Positions 18,858 to 27,994 of a stretch of DNA of 64,000 nucleotides are shown in pieces. The notes under the pieces are model-generated. The model was not told the origin of the DNA. It saw only the letters and a program-made list of their open reading frames with translations, and did no database searches. Position numbers and translations under genes: made by a program. The DNA lies in contig JAFALK010000037.1 in the NCBI GenBank assembly GCA_019234295.1, positions 62,001 through 126,000 of the forward strand. Direction: 5' to 3'. Numbering within the stretch: the first letter of the stretch is position 1; each line of letters opens with the position of its first letter. The DNA comes from Roseateles sp. GTDB taxonomy: Bacteria; Pseudomonadota; Gammaproteobacteria; Burkholderiales; Burkholderiaceae_C.

Positions 18858-19538
18858 TCATGCCGACAGGAAGCGATAGAGGTTGCGCAGCATCGCGGCT
18901 GTGGCGCCCCAGATGAAATGGCCGTCCCAGGGCATGGAAAGAAAGGTCCTTGAGTGCTGCGCGCCCTCACTCTCGAAGTCGAAGCGATGGCGGCGGTGGT
19001 GGGCCGGGTCCATCAGAAAGGCCAGCGGTACTTCGAAGGCCTGGGCCACCTCGAAGGCGTCGAGCTGAAGCTCGAAAGGCGGCGTCACGAGGGCGACAAC
19101 CGGCGTGACGTGAAAGGCCGTCACGGTCACGTATTCGGTCAAGGTGCCGATGATCTCGACTTTCGCGCGGGTCAGCCCGATTTCTTCCTCGGTCTCGCGC
19201 AGGGCCGTGGCTGCGGGCGATCCGTCGGTGGACTCGGTGGCCCCGCCCGGGAAGCTGATCTGGCCCGCGTGCGAGCGCAAGTGGGCCGTGCGGCGCGTCA
19301 GAAGCACCTGCACGCCCTCCTCGCGCAGCACCAAAGGCATGAGCACGGCGGCCGAGGCAGGCGTGCGGGCGGTAAACACAGTGCCGTCGCCGCGCGTCTC
19401 GGGCTCCCAGACAGGTGGACACAGGAAGCGCTCGCGCAGGCTCTCAGGCCTGAGGCGTTCGGCCGGAACTGCCGGCAGGTGCGCGTCAACACCGACGATG
19501 GGCACCGCCTCGGGGTCGCGGATCAATGGGCGAGACAT
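18858..19538 (-). CDS. Nudix hydrolase, CoA pyrophosphatase type
   Basis: A 226-residue hydrolase expected to cleave coenzyme A or its derivatives to 3',5'-ADP and 4'-phosphopantetheine. The NudL/NUDT7 CoA-specific motif LLTRRTAHLRSHAGQISFPG runs into the Nudix box, which ends ALRETEEEIGL. The start at 19538 fits the family length. It lies upstream of the CobD-like gene with a 22-base gap, so the two may be co-transcribed. Confidence 0.9.
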   Translation of the reverse strand: MSRPLIRDPEAVPIVGVDAHLPAVPAERLRPESLRERFLCPPVWEPETRGDGTVFTARTPASAAVLMPLVLREEGVQVLLTRRTAHLRSHAGQISFPGGATESTDGSPAATALRETEEEIGLTRAKVEIIGTLTEYVTVTAFHVTPVVALVTPPFELQLDAFEVAQAFEVPLAFLMDPAHHRRHRFDFESEGAQHSRTFLSMPWDGHFIWGATAAMLRNLYRFLSA

Positions 19539-19568
19539 GGGGTGACTCTAACGGCGAGTCGATGGTGA

Positions 19569-19601
19569 AGAAAAACAAAAGGCCACCCGAAGGCGGCCTT
19601 T
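19569..19601 (-). terminator. Rho-independent terminator of the rpsP-rplS operon
   Basis: Read on the minus strand, a 10-base-pair stem (AAAGGCCGCC / GGTGGCCTTT, one G-U pair) with a TTCG tetraloop is followed by TGTTTTTC. It lies about 24 bases after the rplS stop. Confidence 0.92.
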
Positions 19602-19624
19602 GATACTGGCAGGCAAAAGCCGGC

Positions 19625-19978
19625 TTAAGCGAGCTTCTCTTTGATTCGAGCCGACTTGCCCGAACGCTCGCGCAGGTAGTACAGCTTTGCGCGGCGGACA
19701 TCGCCGCGACGCTTGACTTCGATCGAGGCGATCAGGGGGCTGTACAGCTGGAACGTACGCTCCACGCCTTCACCGCTCGAGATCTTGCGAACGATGAAGC
19801 TGCTATTCAGGCCGCGGTTGCGCTTGGCAATCACGACGCCCTCGTAGGCCTGCACGCGCTTGCGGGTGCCTTCAACGACGTTGACGCTGACGATCACGGT
19901 GTCGCCGGGGGCGAACGTCGGGATGGTCTTGTTCAGGCGAGCAATTTCTTCCTGCTCGAGGGTTTGGATCAGATCCAT
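19625..19978 (-). CDS. rplS: 50S ribosomal protein L19
   Basis: Large-subunit protein at the interface with the 30S subunit. The 117-residue sequence has [20 protein letters not shown] and the end motif [21 protein letters not shown] 19978 is preceded by GGAG 6 bases upstream, which favours it over an earlier in-frame start at 19996. It is the last gene of the canonical rpsP-rimM-trmD-rplS operon and is followed by a strong terminator. Confidence 0.98.
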   Translation of the reverse strand: MDLIQTLEQEEIARLNKTIPTFAPGDTVIVSVNVVEGTRKRVQAYEGVVIAKRNRGLNSSFIVRKISSGEGVERTFQLYSPLIASIEVKRRGDVRRAKLYYLRERSGKSARIKEKLA

Positions 19979-20079
19979 GGGTTTCTCCGTGATCATGGCG
20001 GCGACGTTGTTGTGAAAGAGCCCAACCGAAGTTGGAGCGACCCGCCAGAGGATCGAAAGCCTGTGAGTATAACCCGGGA

Positions 20080-20826
20080 TTAACCCTTGAGCAAGGCTGC
20101 GAGGAATTTCTCATCCTGCTTGCTCAGGCGCCCGGACGCTCGTGCCGCCTCGATAAGTTCGGGGCGGCGCTCCATCGTGAGGCGCAGGGACTGCTCGCGA
20201 CGCCAGCGCGCGATCTCAGCGTGGTGGCCTGAAAGCAGCGCGTCGGGCACGGACTGGCCCTCGAAGATTTCGGGGCGGCTGTAGTGCGGGCAGTCGAGAA
20301 GCCCGTCGGAGAAACTGTCCTGCTCGTGCGAGGCGGCGTCGCGGAGCACCCCGTCCTGCAGGCGCGCGATGGCGTCCAGCAGCGCTAGGGCGGGCAACTC
20401 CCCGCCCGAGAGCACAAAGTCGCCGAGGCTCAGTTCCAGCGTCACGTGCCGATCCAGGAAGCGCTGGTCGATGCCCTCGTATCGGCCGCAGAGCAGCACG
20501 CCGCCCGGGCCGGCGGCCATGTGCTGCACCAGGGCCTGGTCGATGCGCCGGCCGGTCGGCGTGAAATGGATGATGGCGGGCGCCTCCCCTCCCCGCTCGG
20601 CCTTGGCTGCAGCCAGCGCGCGCTCCAGCGGCTCGATCAGCATGACCATGCCGGGCCCGCCGCCAAACGGGCGGTCGTCCACGCGACGGTAATTGCCCAG
20701 CGCGTGATCGCGCAGCGGCCACAAGCGCACATCCACCTGGCCGGATTCATAGGCCCGGCGAGTCACACCGTGGGTGAGGAAGGGCCCGAAGAGTTCGGGG
20801 AAGAGCGTGATGACGTCAAAGCGCAT
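20080..20826 (-). CDS. trmD: tRNA (guanine-37-N1) methyltransferase
   Basis: Methylates G37 next to the anticodon, preventing frameshifting. The 248-residue SPOUT-fold enzyme has [13 protein letters not shown] at its start, [11 protein letters not shown], and the SAM-knot segment [16 protein letters not shown], plus [12 protein letters not shown] near the end. ATG 20826 starts 13 bases after the rimM stop. About 100 bases separate it from rplS. Confidence 0.98.
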   Translation of the reverse strand: MRFDVITLFPELFGPFLTHGVTRRAYESGQVDVRLWPLRDHALGNYRRVDDRPFGGGPGMVMLIEPLERALAAAKAERGGEAPAIIHFTPTGRRIDQALVQHMAAGPGGVLLCGRYEGIDQRFLDRHVTLELSLGDFVLSGGELPALALLDAIARLQDGVLRDAASHEQDSFSDGLLDCPHYSRPEIFEGQSVPDALLSGHHAEIARWRREQSLRLTMERRPELIEAARASGRLSKQDEKFLAALLKG

Positions 20827-20839
20827 CGTCGGCGCAGCG

Positions 20840-21430
20840 TCAGTAGTCCAGGCCCCAGTCGACCGTGATCTGGCGCTTCTCGAGGCTGACGTCGAGGACG
20901 TAGGCAGCAACGAAGGGGATCAGCCGCTCCTGTTCGGGCTTGATCGGCTCCACGGCACCCGCGGGAGCGATGCGCAACACGCTGTGCGGGCCGGTGTCCA
21001 TAAGGCCCAGCACGGCACCCAGCGCCTCGCCCTCGCGGTTGACCACGGCCAGGCCGATCAGGTCGACCCAGTAGTACTCGTCGGGATTGGCGTTCGGGAA
21101 CAGTGAACGCGAAATGAAGATGCGCGCACCGCGCAGCGCTTCGGCCGCATTGCGATCGGCCACGCCTTCCGCGTTGGCGACGATGGTGTCGCCGTGATCG
21201 CGGCAGGCCAAAATCTTGAGCAGCGGCGGCAGGCTTTGCGCCTTGACGACCACCGCAGGCCCCTTGTCCTCGGCCGATTTCAAGAACCAGCGGCGAGAGG
21301 CAAAGAGTGCGTCGGCATTTGCCGAGTAGGACTGGACCTTGATCCAGCCCTTGATGCCCCAGGCATCTCCGATGCGCCCGACTTCAATCGCGTCGGCCGG
21401 GAAGGCCGTGTCCTGCAGGTCGGGCGTCAT
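20840..21430 (-). CDS. rimM: Ribosome maturation factor RimM
   Basis: Assembly factor for the 30S head that binds S19. The 196-residue protein has the N-terminal [20 protein letters not shown] and the PRC-barrel part with [11 protein letters not shown] and [13 protein letters not shown]. It sits 7 bases downstream of rpsP and just upstream of trmD, as in most proteobacteria. Confidence 0.97.
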   Translation of the reverse strand: MTPDLQDTAFPADAIEVGRIGDAWGIKGWIKVQSYSANADALFASRRWFLKSAEDKGPAVVVKAQSLPPLLKILACRDHGDTIVANAEGVADRNAAEALRGARIFISRSLFPNANPDEYYWVDLIGLAVVNREGEALGAVLGLMDTGPHSVLRIAPAGAVEPIKPEQERLIPFVAAYVLDVSLEKRQITVDWGLDY

Positions 21431-21437
21431 TCAGAAA

Positions 21438-21689
21438 TCAGGCAGTAGCCTTCTTGGCCTGGTCGACCAGACGCTCGACGGTGGGCGACAGCTGCGCGCC
21501 AACGCCGGTCCAGTAGGCCACGCGGTCCAGCGCAACGCGCAGGCCTTCGGCAGCACCCGAAGCCACGGGGTTGTAGAAACCCACGCGCTCGATGAAGCGG
21601 CCGTCACGGCGGTTCTGGCTGTTGGCGACGACGATGTTGTAGAAGGGGCGCTTCTTGGCGCCGCCACGAGAGAGTCGAATCACGACCAT
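21438..21689 (-). CDS. rpsP: 30S ribosomal protein S16
   Basis: Small-subunit assembly protein, 83 residues. [20 protein letters not shown] and the stretch [13 protein letters not shown] are diagnostic. First gene of the operon; its leader is about 165 bases and contains a strong hairpin (21757-21788) behind a TATAAT box at 21860-21865. Confidence 0.98.
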   Translation of the reverse strand: MVVIRLSRGGAKKRPFYNIVVANSQNRRDGRFIERVGFYNPVASGAAEGLRVALDRVAYWTGVGAQLSPTVERLVDQAKKATA

Positions 21690-21756
21690 GATGAATCCTT
21701 GAACTGAATCTGCGATCCGCCGCTCCGGGAGACACTCAGGGCGAGAGAATCAGGGC

Positions 21757-21788
21757 TGGTGACCACCCCAAAATGGGCCGCGTCACCA
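21757..21788 (-). promoter_or_regulatory. Hairpin in the rpsP leader
   Basis: TGGTGAC and GTCACCA pair perfectly as 7-base arms around an 18-base interior that can itself fold through a CCC/GGG stem with a T-rich loop. It lies in the presumed untranslated leader, about 70 bases before the rpsP start. No T-run follows, so attenuation by protein or ribosome binding is more likely than plain termination; that role is an inference. Confidence 0.5.
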
Positions 21789-21859
21789 CTACTTGATCGG
21801 CTGAAGTTAGATACGCCAGTCTCTTAAAAATCAAAGCTGGCCAGCGCCGAAAACCAAAG

Positions 21860-21865
21860 ATTATA
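21860..21865 (-). promoter_or_regulatory. -10 box of the rpsP operon, shared with a divergent -10
   Basis: Minus-strand TATAAT is a perfect -10 box about 170 bases before rpsP. A plus-strand TATAAA (21862-21867) overlaps it and is well placed for the divergent acetyltransferase gene at 21894. Neither strand shows a strong -35. Confidence 0.55.
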
Positions 21866-21893
21866 AACTCGAAGCAGAGTTTTTTGGAAATCC

Positions 21894-22424
21894 ATGTCTG
21901 CACAAACCATTCTGCGGCCCAGCATCGAGGCCGATCTCCCCGCCATCCAGGCCATTTACGCCCATGCCGTCCAGCACGGCACGGGCACTTTCGAGACCGA
22001 GGTACCCGACACGCCCGAGATGGGTCGCCGCCGTACGGAGGTGCTGTCCCGTGGCTTGCCTTACCTGGCGGCCGAGGTGTCAGGTGAAGTCGTCGGCTAT
22101 GCCTACGCCAACTATTTCCGCCCCCGCATGGCCTATCGCTACTGCCTGGAAGACTCGATCTACCTCTCGCCCAAGGCTCAGGGCCAGGGGCTGGGCAAGT
22201 TGCTGCTGGCCGAGCTGATCGCCCGCTGTGAGGCTGCCGGCGGTCGCCAGATGTTGGCCGTGATCGGCGACGCGGAGAACAAGGGCTCGATCGGCGTGCA
22301 CGCCGCCCTAGGCTTCGAGCACACCGGCGTGCTCAAGAGCTCGGGCTGGAAGTTCGGGCGCTGGCTGGACGTGGTGCTGATGCAGCGCCAACTCGGCCAC
22401 GGCGGCACGAGCTCGCCGGTCTGA
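21894..22424 (+). CDS. GNAT N-acetyltransferase, phosphinothricin acetyltransferase family
   Basis: A 176-residue acetyltransferase of the PAT/Bar/MddA branch. Features are FETEVPDTPEM, the strand GEVVGYAYANYFRPR, EDSIYL, the acetyl-CoA loop QGQGLGKLLL, and RQMLAVIGDAENKGSI ending in KFGRWLDVV. Such proteins N-acetylate glutamate analogues such as phosphinothricin and methionine sulfoximine or sulfone. The physiological substrate is unknown. ATG 21894 fits the conserved start. Confidence 0.93.
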   Translation: MSAQTILRPSIEADLPAIQAIYAHAVQHGTGTFETEVPDTPEMGRRRTEVLSRGLPYLAAEVSGEVVGYAYANYFRPRMAYRYCLEDSIYLSPKAQGQGLGKLLLAELIARCEAAGGRQMLAVIGDAENKGSIGVHAALGFEHTGVLKSSGWKFGRWLDVVLMQRQLGHGGTSSPV

Positions 22425-22426
22425 GC

Positions 22427-22855
22427 ATGAGCTACAAGTCCAAGACCCTGGCCGCCTGGGCGGCACTGACCGGCGGCGCCTTCGGTGCCCATCGCTTCTA
22501 CCTGCGAGGCCTGGGTGACAAGCTCGCTTGGCTGCACGCCCTGCCCACCACTGCTGGGCTCTACGGTGTCCACCGCATGGACACCTTGGGCCAGGACGAC
22601 CGCCTGGCCTGGTTCCTCATGCCCCTGCTAGGCCTGATGCTGGTCCAGGCCATGGCCTTCGCCGTGCTCTACGGCCTCACGCCCGACGAGCGCTGGGACG
22701 CGCGCCAAAACCCGGACCAGCCCACGCGCACGACGCGCTGGGGACCGATCATCGCCGCGGTGCTGGCGGTGGCCATCGGTGGCATCAGCCTGATGTCCAC
22801 CATCGCCTTCTCGGCGCAGCGCTACTTCGAGACGCAGGCCGAGAGCGACGGCTAA
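22427..22855 (+). CDS. TM2-domain membrane protein
   Basis: A 142-residue small membrane protein, translated 2 bases after the acetyltransferase. The N-terminus has the TM2-like pattern GGAFGAHRFYLRG, then three hydrophobic segments at roughly 45-55, 63-83 and 105-130. The function of the family is not known. Confidence 0.7.
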   Translation: MSYKSKTLAAWAALTGGAFGAHRFYLRGLGDKLAWLHALPTTAGLYGVHRMDTLGQDDRLAWFLMPLLGLMLVQAMAFAVLYGLTPDERWDARQNPDQPTRTTRWGPIIAAVLAVAIGGISLMSTIAFSAQRYFETQAESDG

Positions 22856-22861
22856 GGGCGT

Positions 22862-23869
22862 TCAGAACAGGGTGAGACTCACCCAATAGGCGATGCCGGC
22901 CATGAAGGCCGCTGCCGGGATCGTGAAGATCCACGCCCAGACGATGTTTCCGGCCACGCCCCAGCGGACGCTCGATGCGCGCTGGGTAGAGCCCACGCCA
23001 ACGATGGCACCGGTGATTGTGTGCGTGGTCGAGACAGGAACGCCCAAGGCCGTGGCAAGGAACAGCGTCATCGCTCCGCCGGTCTCGGCGCAGAAGCCGC
23101 CCACCGGTTTGAGCTTGGTGATCTTCTGGCCCATGGTGCGCACAATGCGCCAGCCGCCAAACATGGTTCCCAGGCCCATGGCCGTGTAGCAGCAGACGAT
23201 GACCCAGATCGGCGGCGAGGACTGACCCGAGGCCGAGTAGCCAGCGCTAATGAGCAGCAGCCAGATCAGGCCGATGGTCTTTTGCGCGTCGTTGCCGCCA
23301 TGGCCGAGGCTGTAGAGGCCGGCCGAGACGAGCTGCAGGCGGCGGAACCAGTTGTCCACGCGCAGCGGCGAGGAACGGCGGAACAGCCAGGCCACGACCA
23401 CCATCAGCAAGGAGCCCAGCAGATAGCCAAGCACCGGCGAGATGAAGATGAAGGCCACGGTCTTGAGAATGCCCGAAGCGATCAGCTTGTGCGAGCCGGC
23501 CTTGGCCACGGCCGCGCCTGCCAGGCCGCCGATCAGCGCATGCGAGCTGCTCGAGGGAATGCCGTACCACCAGGTGATCACGTTCCAGACGATGGCGCCG
23601 CCCAGCGCGCCGAAGATCACGTGGTTGTCCACGATGCTCGGGTCCACTGTGCCCTTGCCCACGGTGGCGGCCACCTTGAGCTCGAAGACGGCGATGGCCA
23701 CGACGTTGAAGAAGGCAGCGAACAACACCGCCTGCTGCGGTTTGAGAACGCCGGTGGAGACGACCGTGGCGATCGAGTTGGCCGCGTCATGGAAGCCGTT
23801 CATGAAGTCGAACAGCAGCGCCATGAGCACCAGCACGGCCACGATCCAAAAGGACGCGTCGGCAGTCAT
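22862..23869 (-). CDS. pit: Inorganic phosphate transporter, Pit family
   Basis: Low-affinity metal-phosphate/proton symporter, 335 residues with about ten helices. The two repeated signature segments are FDFMNGFHDAANSIATVVST near the N-terminus and TTHTITGAIVGVG in the second half; GIPSSSSHALIGG and GHGGNDAQKTIG are also conserved. It lies 2 bases downstream of its usual partner, the DUF47 gene. It converges on the TM2 gene with only 6 bases between stops. Confidence 0.96.
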   Translation of the reverse strand: MTADASFWIVAVLVLMALLFDFMNGFHDAANSIATVVSTGVLKPQQAVLFAAFFNVVAIAVFELKVAATVGKGTVDPSIVDNHVIFGALGGAIVWNVITWWYGIPSSSSHALIGGLAGAAVAKAGSHKLIASGILKTVAFIFISPVLGYLLGSLLMVVVAWLFRRSSPLRVDNWFRRLQLVSAGLYSLGHGGNDAQKTIGLIWLLLISAGYSASGQSSPPIWVIVCCYTAMGLGTMFGGWRIVRTMGQKITKLKPVGGFCAETGGAMTLFLATALGVPVSTTHTITGAIVGVGSTQRASSVRWGVAGNIVWAWIFTIPAAAFMAGIAYWVSLTLF

Positions 23870-23871
23870 GA

Positions 23872-24519
23872 TCAGGCGTTTTCCAGGACGATGCCTTCGA
23901 TCAGGTTCGCCACATCCTCGCAGCGGTCGGAGATAGACTCCAACTGCTCGTAGATCGCCTTGAGCTTGATGAGCTCGCGCACATCGTCCTGCTCACGGAA
24001 CAGGGCCGACATGGCCTTGCGCATCACGCGGTCGGCGTCGCCCTCGAGCTTGTCGATCTCCTCGCAGGTCTTGATGGCGGCCTCGGCCGTCTTGGGCTCG
24101 CTGATATTGGCCAGCAGGCTCACGGCGTGCTGGACGCGCTCACAGCACTTGGCCGAGAGGTCGGCCAAGCGGACCACATCCTCGGGGATGGAGCGCACGT
24201 CGTACAGCTGCAGGGTCTCGGTCGAGTCCTGAAGCAGATCGACGATGTCGTCCATCGCGTTGATCAGGCCATGGATCTGCTCGCGGTCGATCGGCGTGAT
24301 GAAGGTGCGGTGCAGCAGGCGATTGACCTCGGCTGTCACCCGGTCGGCCTGGTGCTCTGCATGGTCAACTTCGGCGGCGAATTTTTCGCGCTGATCATTG
24401 TCCGAGTAATTCTGGATCATCAGCATGAACGCGCGTGCACCCTCGACGATGTGGCCGCCGTGGGCGTTGAAAAGCTCGAAGAAATTGCCCTCGCGGGGCA
24501 GTAGTTTGCCGAAGAACAT
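23872..24519 (-). CDS. DUF47/PhoU-like phosphate transport accessory protein
   Basis: A 215-residue all-helical cytoplasmic protein of the DUF47 family. It begins MFFGKLLPREGNFFELFN and carries the PhoU-like pattern DHAEHQADRVTAEVNRLLHR with FITPIDREQIHGLI. Genes of this family sit next to Pit transporters, and the proteins are thought to modulate them. Here the pit gene follows 2 bases after the stop. Confidence 0.93.
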   Translation of the reverse strand: MFFGKLLPREGNFFELFNAHGGHIVEGARAFMLMIQNYSDNDQREKFAAEVDHAEHQADRVTAEVNRLLHRTFITPIDREQIHGLINAMDDIVDLLQDSTETLQLYDVRSIPEDVVRLADLSAKCCERVQHAVSLLANISEPKTAEAAIKTCEEIDKLEGDADRVMRKAMSALFREQDDVRELIKLKAIYEQLESISDRCEDVANLIEGIVLENA

Positions 24520-24635
24520 GGCATCTCCAGGCGAGGCTTGCCCCGCGTCACGAATTGGTCATAGCCATCTGTTATGGCGCGGCGGGGAGTGTAAGGGAGA
24601 GTGGCATCAGGCCAATGGCCTGTCAGCCGGCAGCA

Positions 24636-25094
24636 TCATTGCCGCTCGATCCTCTGGTCGGCCAAGGTCAGCAAATGGGCAGCAAGATCCTGGCGCCCGG
24701 GTGCAATCTCGAGCAGGGGAAGCAGGACGAAGGCACGCTGCGTCATGCGCGGGTGCGGCACGGTCAGGCGCGGGGTGGCGACGCTTTGGTCGCCGTACAG
24801 CAGCAGATCCATGTCGAGCGTCCGCGGCGCGTTGATGTAGGGCCGTTCGCGGCCGTGGGCCTGCTCGATGGCCTGCAATGCGTCGAGAAGCGTCTCCGCA
24901 GGCAGCTCGGTCTCGATGCACGCGACCGCGTTCAGGTACTCGGGACCGCTCGCCTCGACGGGCGCACTGCGGTAAAAGCCGGAGGCTGCCAGGAGCCGGG
25001 TACCCGGCAGCGCAGCTAGGGCGGCCAGCGCGGCATGGAGCGTGGCGTCCTTGTCGCCAAGGTTGGCGCCCAGGCCGACAAAGGCTTCGGTCAT
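24636..25094 (-). CDS. folK: 2-amino-4-hydroxy-6-hydroxymethyldihydropteridine pyrophosphokinase
   Basis: Folate pathway enzyme that transfers pyrophosphate from ATP to hydroxymethyldihydropterin. The 152-residue protein has FVGLGANLGD at its start and the signature PRTLDMDLLLYG, followed by PHPRMTQRAFVLLPL. It overlaps pcnB by four bases (ATGA), the usual pcnB-folK arrangement. Confidence 0.96.
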   Translation of the reverse strand: MTEAFVGLGANLGDKDATLHAALAALAALPGTRLLAASGFYRSAPVEASGPEYLNAVACIETELPAETLLDALQAIEQAHGRERPYINAPRTLDMDLLLYGDQSVATPRLTVPHPRMTQRAFVLLPLLEIAPGRQDLAAHLLTLADQRIERQ

Positions 25095-26653
25095 GCCTCG
25101 GCCGGACGATCTGCCGACACTGACCTGGGCTTGCGCCGACGACGGCGCTTCTTGGGTGCCGAGGATGCCGAGAGTCCATCGGCAGCCTGGGCCGATTCTG
25201 CGCCCTCGTCCGCGGCAGCGGCCGGTGCGGCATCGCCCGCCTGGTTGCGCGGCACTTGATGGGTCTTAGGCACGCGGCGCGGCTGCTGTTTGGTGGCTTC
25301 GCGCGCGTCGGCGAGCAAGGCGCTGCGCTCGTCGTCGCTGCCCTGGGCGAAGTCGTCCCACCAGTCGGCGAGCGAACCGTCCAGCTCGCCAGCATCGGCA
25401 CGCAGGCGCAAGAAGTCGTAGCCGGCGCGGTAGCGGGGCTGCTCAACCAGGCTGTACACGCCCGAGCCGGTGCGGCGCTCGAAGCGCGGCTGCATCATCC
25501 AGATCTCGCGCATGTCGGTAGCCAGCTTGCCGCGGCCGGATATGTCGCCGATGCGCGCGTCGAAGACGGCGTCAATGGCCATCGACAGGGCCGGCACCGT
25601 CGGCTCGCCGGCATCGCGGTTGCGCGCCCAGCGTTCCTCGACCTCGCGCCAAAGCATGCACGCAAGCATGAAGCTCGGCGCCACGCTGCGGCCTTCGCTC
25701 ACGCGGCGGTCGGTGTCCTCGAAGGCCATGGTCACGAACTTGCCAGCGGCATCGGTGCCCAGCTCGCCCTTGGCGTTGAGCGTGGCGTCCAAGATGGGGA
25801 ACACGCCGCGCGCCAGGCCCTGCTTGCGCAGCTCGGCCAGGCTGGCCAGAGAGTGGCCGGTCTGCAGCAGCTTGATCATCTCGTCGAACATGCGCGAGGC
25901 CGGCACGTTCTCGAGCAGCGGCACGCAGCCCTTGATCGGCGCGCGGGTCTTGCTCTCGATCTCGAAACCCAGCTTAGCGGCGAAGCGCACGGCGCGAATG
26001 ATGCGCACCGGGTCCTCTCGGTAGCGGGACTCAGGGTCGCCGATGATGCGCAGCACCTTCTTGCGTGCATCGGCCAGGCCGCCGTGATAGTCGACCACAA
26101 TCTGGCGCTGCGGGTCGTAGTACATGGCGTTGACCGTGTAGTCGCGCCGCGCGGCATCCTCGATCTGCGGGCCCCAGACGTTGTCGCGCAGCACGCGGCC
26201 TTCGGCGTCTACGACGTGCGACTTGCCGGCCAGCTCGGCCTTGGAGGTCTTCTCGTTGCCTTTGACCTGCTCGGCGCCCTCGCTGCCGAGGAGCGCGCGG
26301 AAAGTCGAGACCTCGATCACCTCGTGCTCGCGCCCGCGGCCGTAGACGACGTGGACGATGCGGAAACGCCGGCCGATGATGAAGGCGCGGCGGAACAGGT
26401 TCTTGACCTGCTCGGGCGTGGCATTCGTGGCCACGTCGAAATCCTTGGGGCGCAGACCCAGCAGCAGATCGCGCACGGCGCCGCCGACGATGTAGGCCTC
26501 GTAGCCCGCCTGCGCCAAAGTCTCGACCACGCGCACCGCGCGGTCGTCCAGCAGGCTGGGGTCGATGCCGTGTTCGGCCACCGGGATCTCCACCCGCTTG
26601 CCCAGGGGCGAGGCGGACTTGCCGAGTAGCTTGTCAATGAATTTCTTGATCAT
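25091..26653 (-). CDS. pcnB: Poly(A) polymerase I
   Basis: Adds 3' poly(A) tails that promote RNA decay. The 520-residue protein has the nucleotidyltransferase core VGGAVRDLLLGLRPKDFDVA (acidic D-x-D), the RRDYTVNAMYYD segment and REDPVRIIRAVRFAAKLGF, which distinguish the class II polymerase/CCA-adding group. A basic C-terminal tail (KKRRRRRKPR) is typical of PcnB rather than the CCA enzyme. It overlaps folK and the HAD gene by four bases each. Confidence 0.95.
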   Translation of the reverse strand: MIKKFIDKLLGKSASPLGKRVEIPVAEHGIDPSLLDDRAVRVVETLAQAGYEAYIVGGAVRDLLLGLRPKDFDVATNATPEQVKNLFRRAFIIGRRFRIVHVVYGRGREHEVIEVSTFRALLGSEGAEQVKGNEKTSKAELAGKSHVVDAEGRVLRDNVWGPQIEDAARRDYTVNAMYYDPQRQIVVDYHGGLADARKKVLRIIGDPESRYREDPVRIIRAVRFAAKLGFEIESKTRAPIKGCVPLLENVPASRMFDEMIKLLQTGHSLASLAELRKQGLARGVFPILDATLNAKGELGTDAAGKFVTMAFEDTDRRVSEGRSVAPSFMLACMLWREVEERWARNRDAGEPTVPALSMAIDAVFDARIGDISGRGKLATDMREIWMMQPRFERRTGSGVYSLVEQPRYRAGYDFLRLRADAGELDGSLADWWDDFAQGSDDERSALLADAREATKQQPRRVPKTHQVPRNQAGDAAPAAAADEGAESAQAADGLSASSAPKKRRRRRKPRSVSADRPAEA

Positions 26654-27315
26654 GCGAAGAGGTTCAGGATGGGCCAGCCGCGTTCACCAGCGATGTGGGC
26701 CAGCGACGGCGCGGGGTTGGTCGCCACCGGATGACTGGCCGCTTCCAACAGCGGGAGGTCGTTGATCGAGTCACTGTAGACGGTGACACGCTCGAATTCC
26801 GCCCATTGTCGCCCCAAGCCGGCCAACCACTCGTGAACGCGCCGGATCTTGCCCTCCTTGAAGGACGGCGTGCCGCGGATGCGGCCGGTATAGGCCCCGT
26901 TCACCCGCTCGAGTTCGACCGCGATCAGGTGTTCGACACCGAAAGCGTGGGCGATGGGCCGGGTCACGAATTCATTCGTGGCCGTGACGATGGCGATCAG
27001 GTCTCCCGCCATACGGTGCTTGTCGATCAGCGCCCGGGCTTCGGGGCGGATCTGGGCGGCCATAACGGTGGACATGAAGCGCTGCTGCATCTCGGCCACC
27101 TCAGCGGCCGCGCGATTGCGCCAGGCGCTGGTGGTGAAGGCGATGTAGGCGTCCAGGTCCAGCTGACCGGCGCAGTAGTCGGCGTAGAACTGGTCGTTGC
27201 GGGCACGCCAAGCCTCGCCCTCGGTCCAGCCGATCTCGACCATGTGGGCGCCGAAGGCGTGGTCGGAGTCACCCGGGATCAGGGTTCCGTCAAGGTCAAA
27301 AAGCGTCAGATTCAT
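26650..27315 (-). CDS. HAD-IB family phosphatase (SerB-like)
   Basis: A 221-residue phosphohydrolase of HAD subfamily IB. Motif I is FDLDGTLIPGDSD, motif II the threonine/serine in VTATNEF, and motif III/IV SDSINDLPLLEAA. The family includes phosphoserine phosphatase and histidinol-phosphate phosphatase; Burkholderiales genes in this position are usually called only HAD-IB hydrolases. Substrate uncertain. It overlaps hda by 20 bases. Confidence 0.9.
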   Translation of the reverse strand: MNLTLFDLDGTLIPGDSDHAFGAHMVEIGWTEGEAWRARNDQFYADYCAGQLDLDAYIAFTTSAWRNRAAAEVAEMQQRFMSTVMAAQIRPEARALIDKHRMAGDLIAIVTATNEFVTRPIAHAFGVEHLIAVELERVNGAYTGRIRGTPSFKEGKIRRVHEWLAGLGRQWAEFERVTVYSDSINDLPLLEAASHPVATNPAPSLAHIAGERGWPILNLFA

Positions 27316-27994
27316 CGGCGAGCATCTGCTTGAGCAAAGGGATGGTGACGGCGCGCTTTTGCGCCATCGAGAAATCGTCGAGCCGCAGCAGCAGGCTCAT
27401 GAGGTGCTTGAGGTCGCGGGCGAAGCGGGTCAGCAAGTAGTCAATGACCTCGTCGGAGAGCAGCAAGCCGCGGCGGTCGGCCTCGCGGCGCAGCACGGCG
27501 CGCGTCTCGGGCTCCGACAGCGACTCCAGCGCAAAGGTAGGCCCCCAGCCCAGGCGGGTGCGCAGGTCTTCGCGCAGGTCCAGATCGACGGGCGGGGCGC
27601 TGCCGGTGGCCACCACGGCCAGGCCATGCGTGGCTGCCTCCACGAAGAGCGTGAACGCGGCATGCTGCTGAAGCGGGTCGAAGCGCTGGCAGTCGTCCAA
27701 GAGCAGCAGGCTCGGCTGCGAAGGCAGATCCCAAGGCAGGCTGGTGTGGGCGTCGTACCAGCCGACCTGCGCCCCACCCTGCTGCCATTCATGGGCCAGG
27801 GCGCGCAGCACGTGGGTCTTGCCGCTGCCAGCCGCCCCCCAGAGGAAGGCCGGCGGTGAGCCGGGCCCCAGCGAGCGCAGATGGGCCAGCACAGCGGCGT
27901 TGGCGCCGGGCAGGAGGTTGTCAAAGGTGAACAGCGGCGCCGGGCCGATGGCGAGCGGGATCTGCTTCAAGGGGAACGGTAGAGAGTGCTGCAC
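27296..27994 (-). CDS. hda: DnaA regulatory inactivator Hda
   Basis: DnaA-related AAA+ protein that, with the beta clamp, promotes ATP hydrolysis on DnaA to limit re-initiation. The 232-residue protein has the clamp-binding region in its first ten residues, Walker A WGAAGSGKTH, Walker B LLLLDDCQRF and sensor-2 region FARDLKHLMSLL. The start appears to be GTG at 27994, which places the gene start 28 bases inside the end of the upstream AI-2E-type gene. It lacks the DnaA DNA-binding domain. Confidence 0.92.
   Translation of the reverse strand: MQHSLPFPLKQIPLAIGPAPLFTFDNLLPGANAAVLAHLRSLGPGSPPAFLWGAAGSGKTHVLRALAHEWQQGGAQVGWYDAHTSLPWDLPSQPSLLLLDDCQRFDPLQQHAAFTLFVEAATHGLAVVATGSAPPVDLDLREDLRTRLGWGPTFALESLSEPETRAVLRREADRRGLLLSDEVIDYLLTRFARDLKHLMSLLLRLDDFSMAQKRAVTIPLLKQMLADESDAF

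Noticed and set aside
21866-21885. AAACTC-gaagca-GAGTTT followed by T residues, terminator-like
   Set aside because: No plus-strand gene lies upstream to terminate, the stem is short, and it overlaps the promoter region of the divergent genes.
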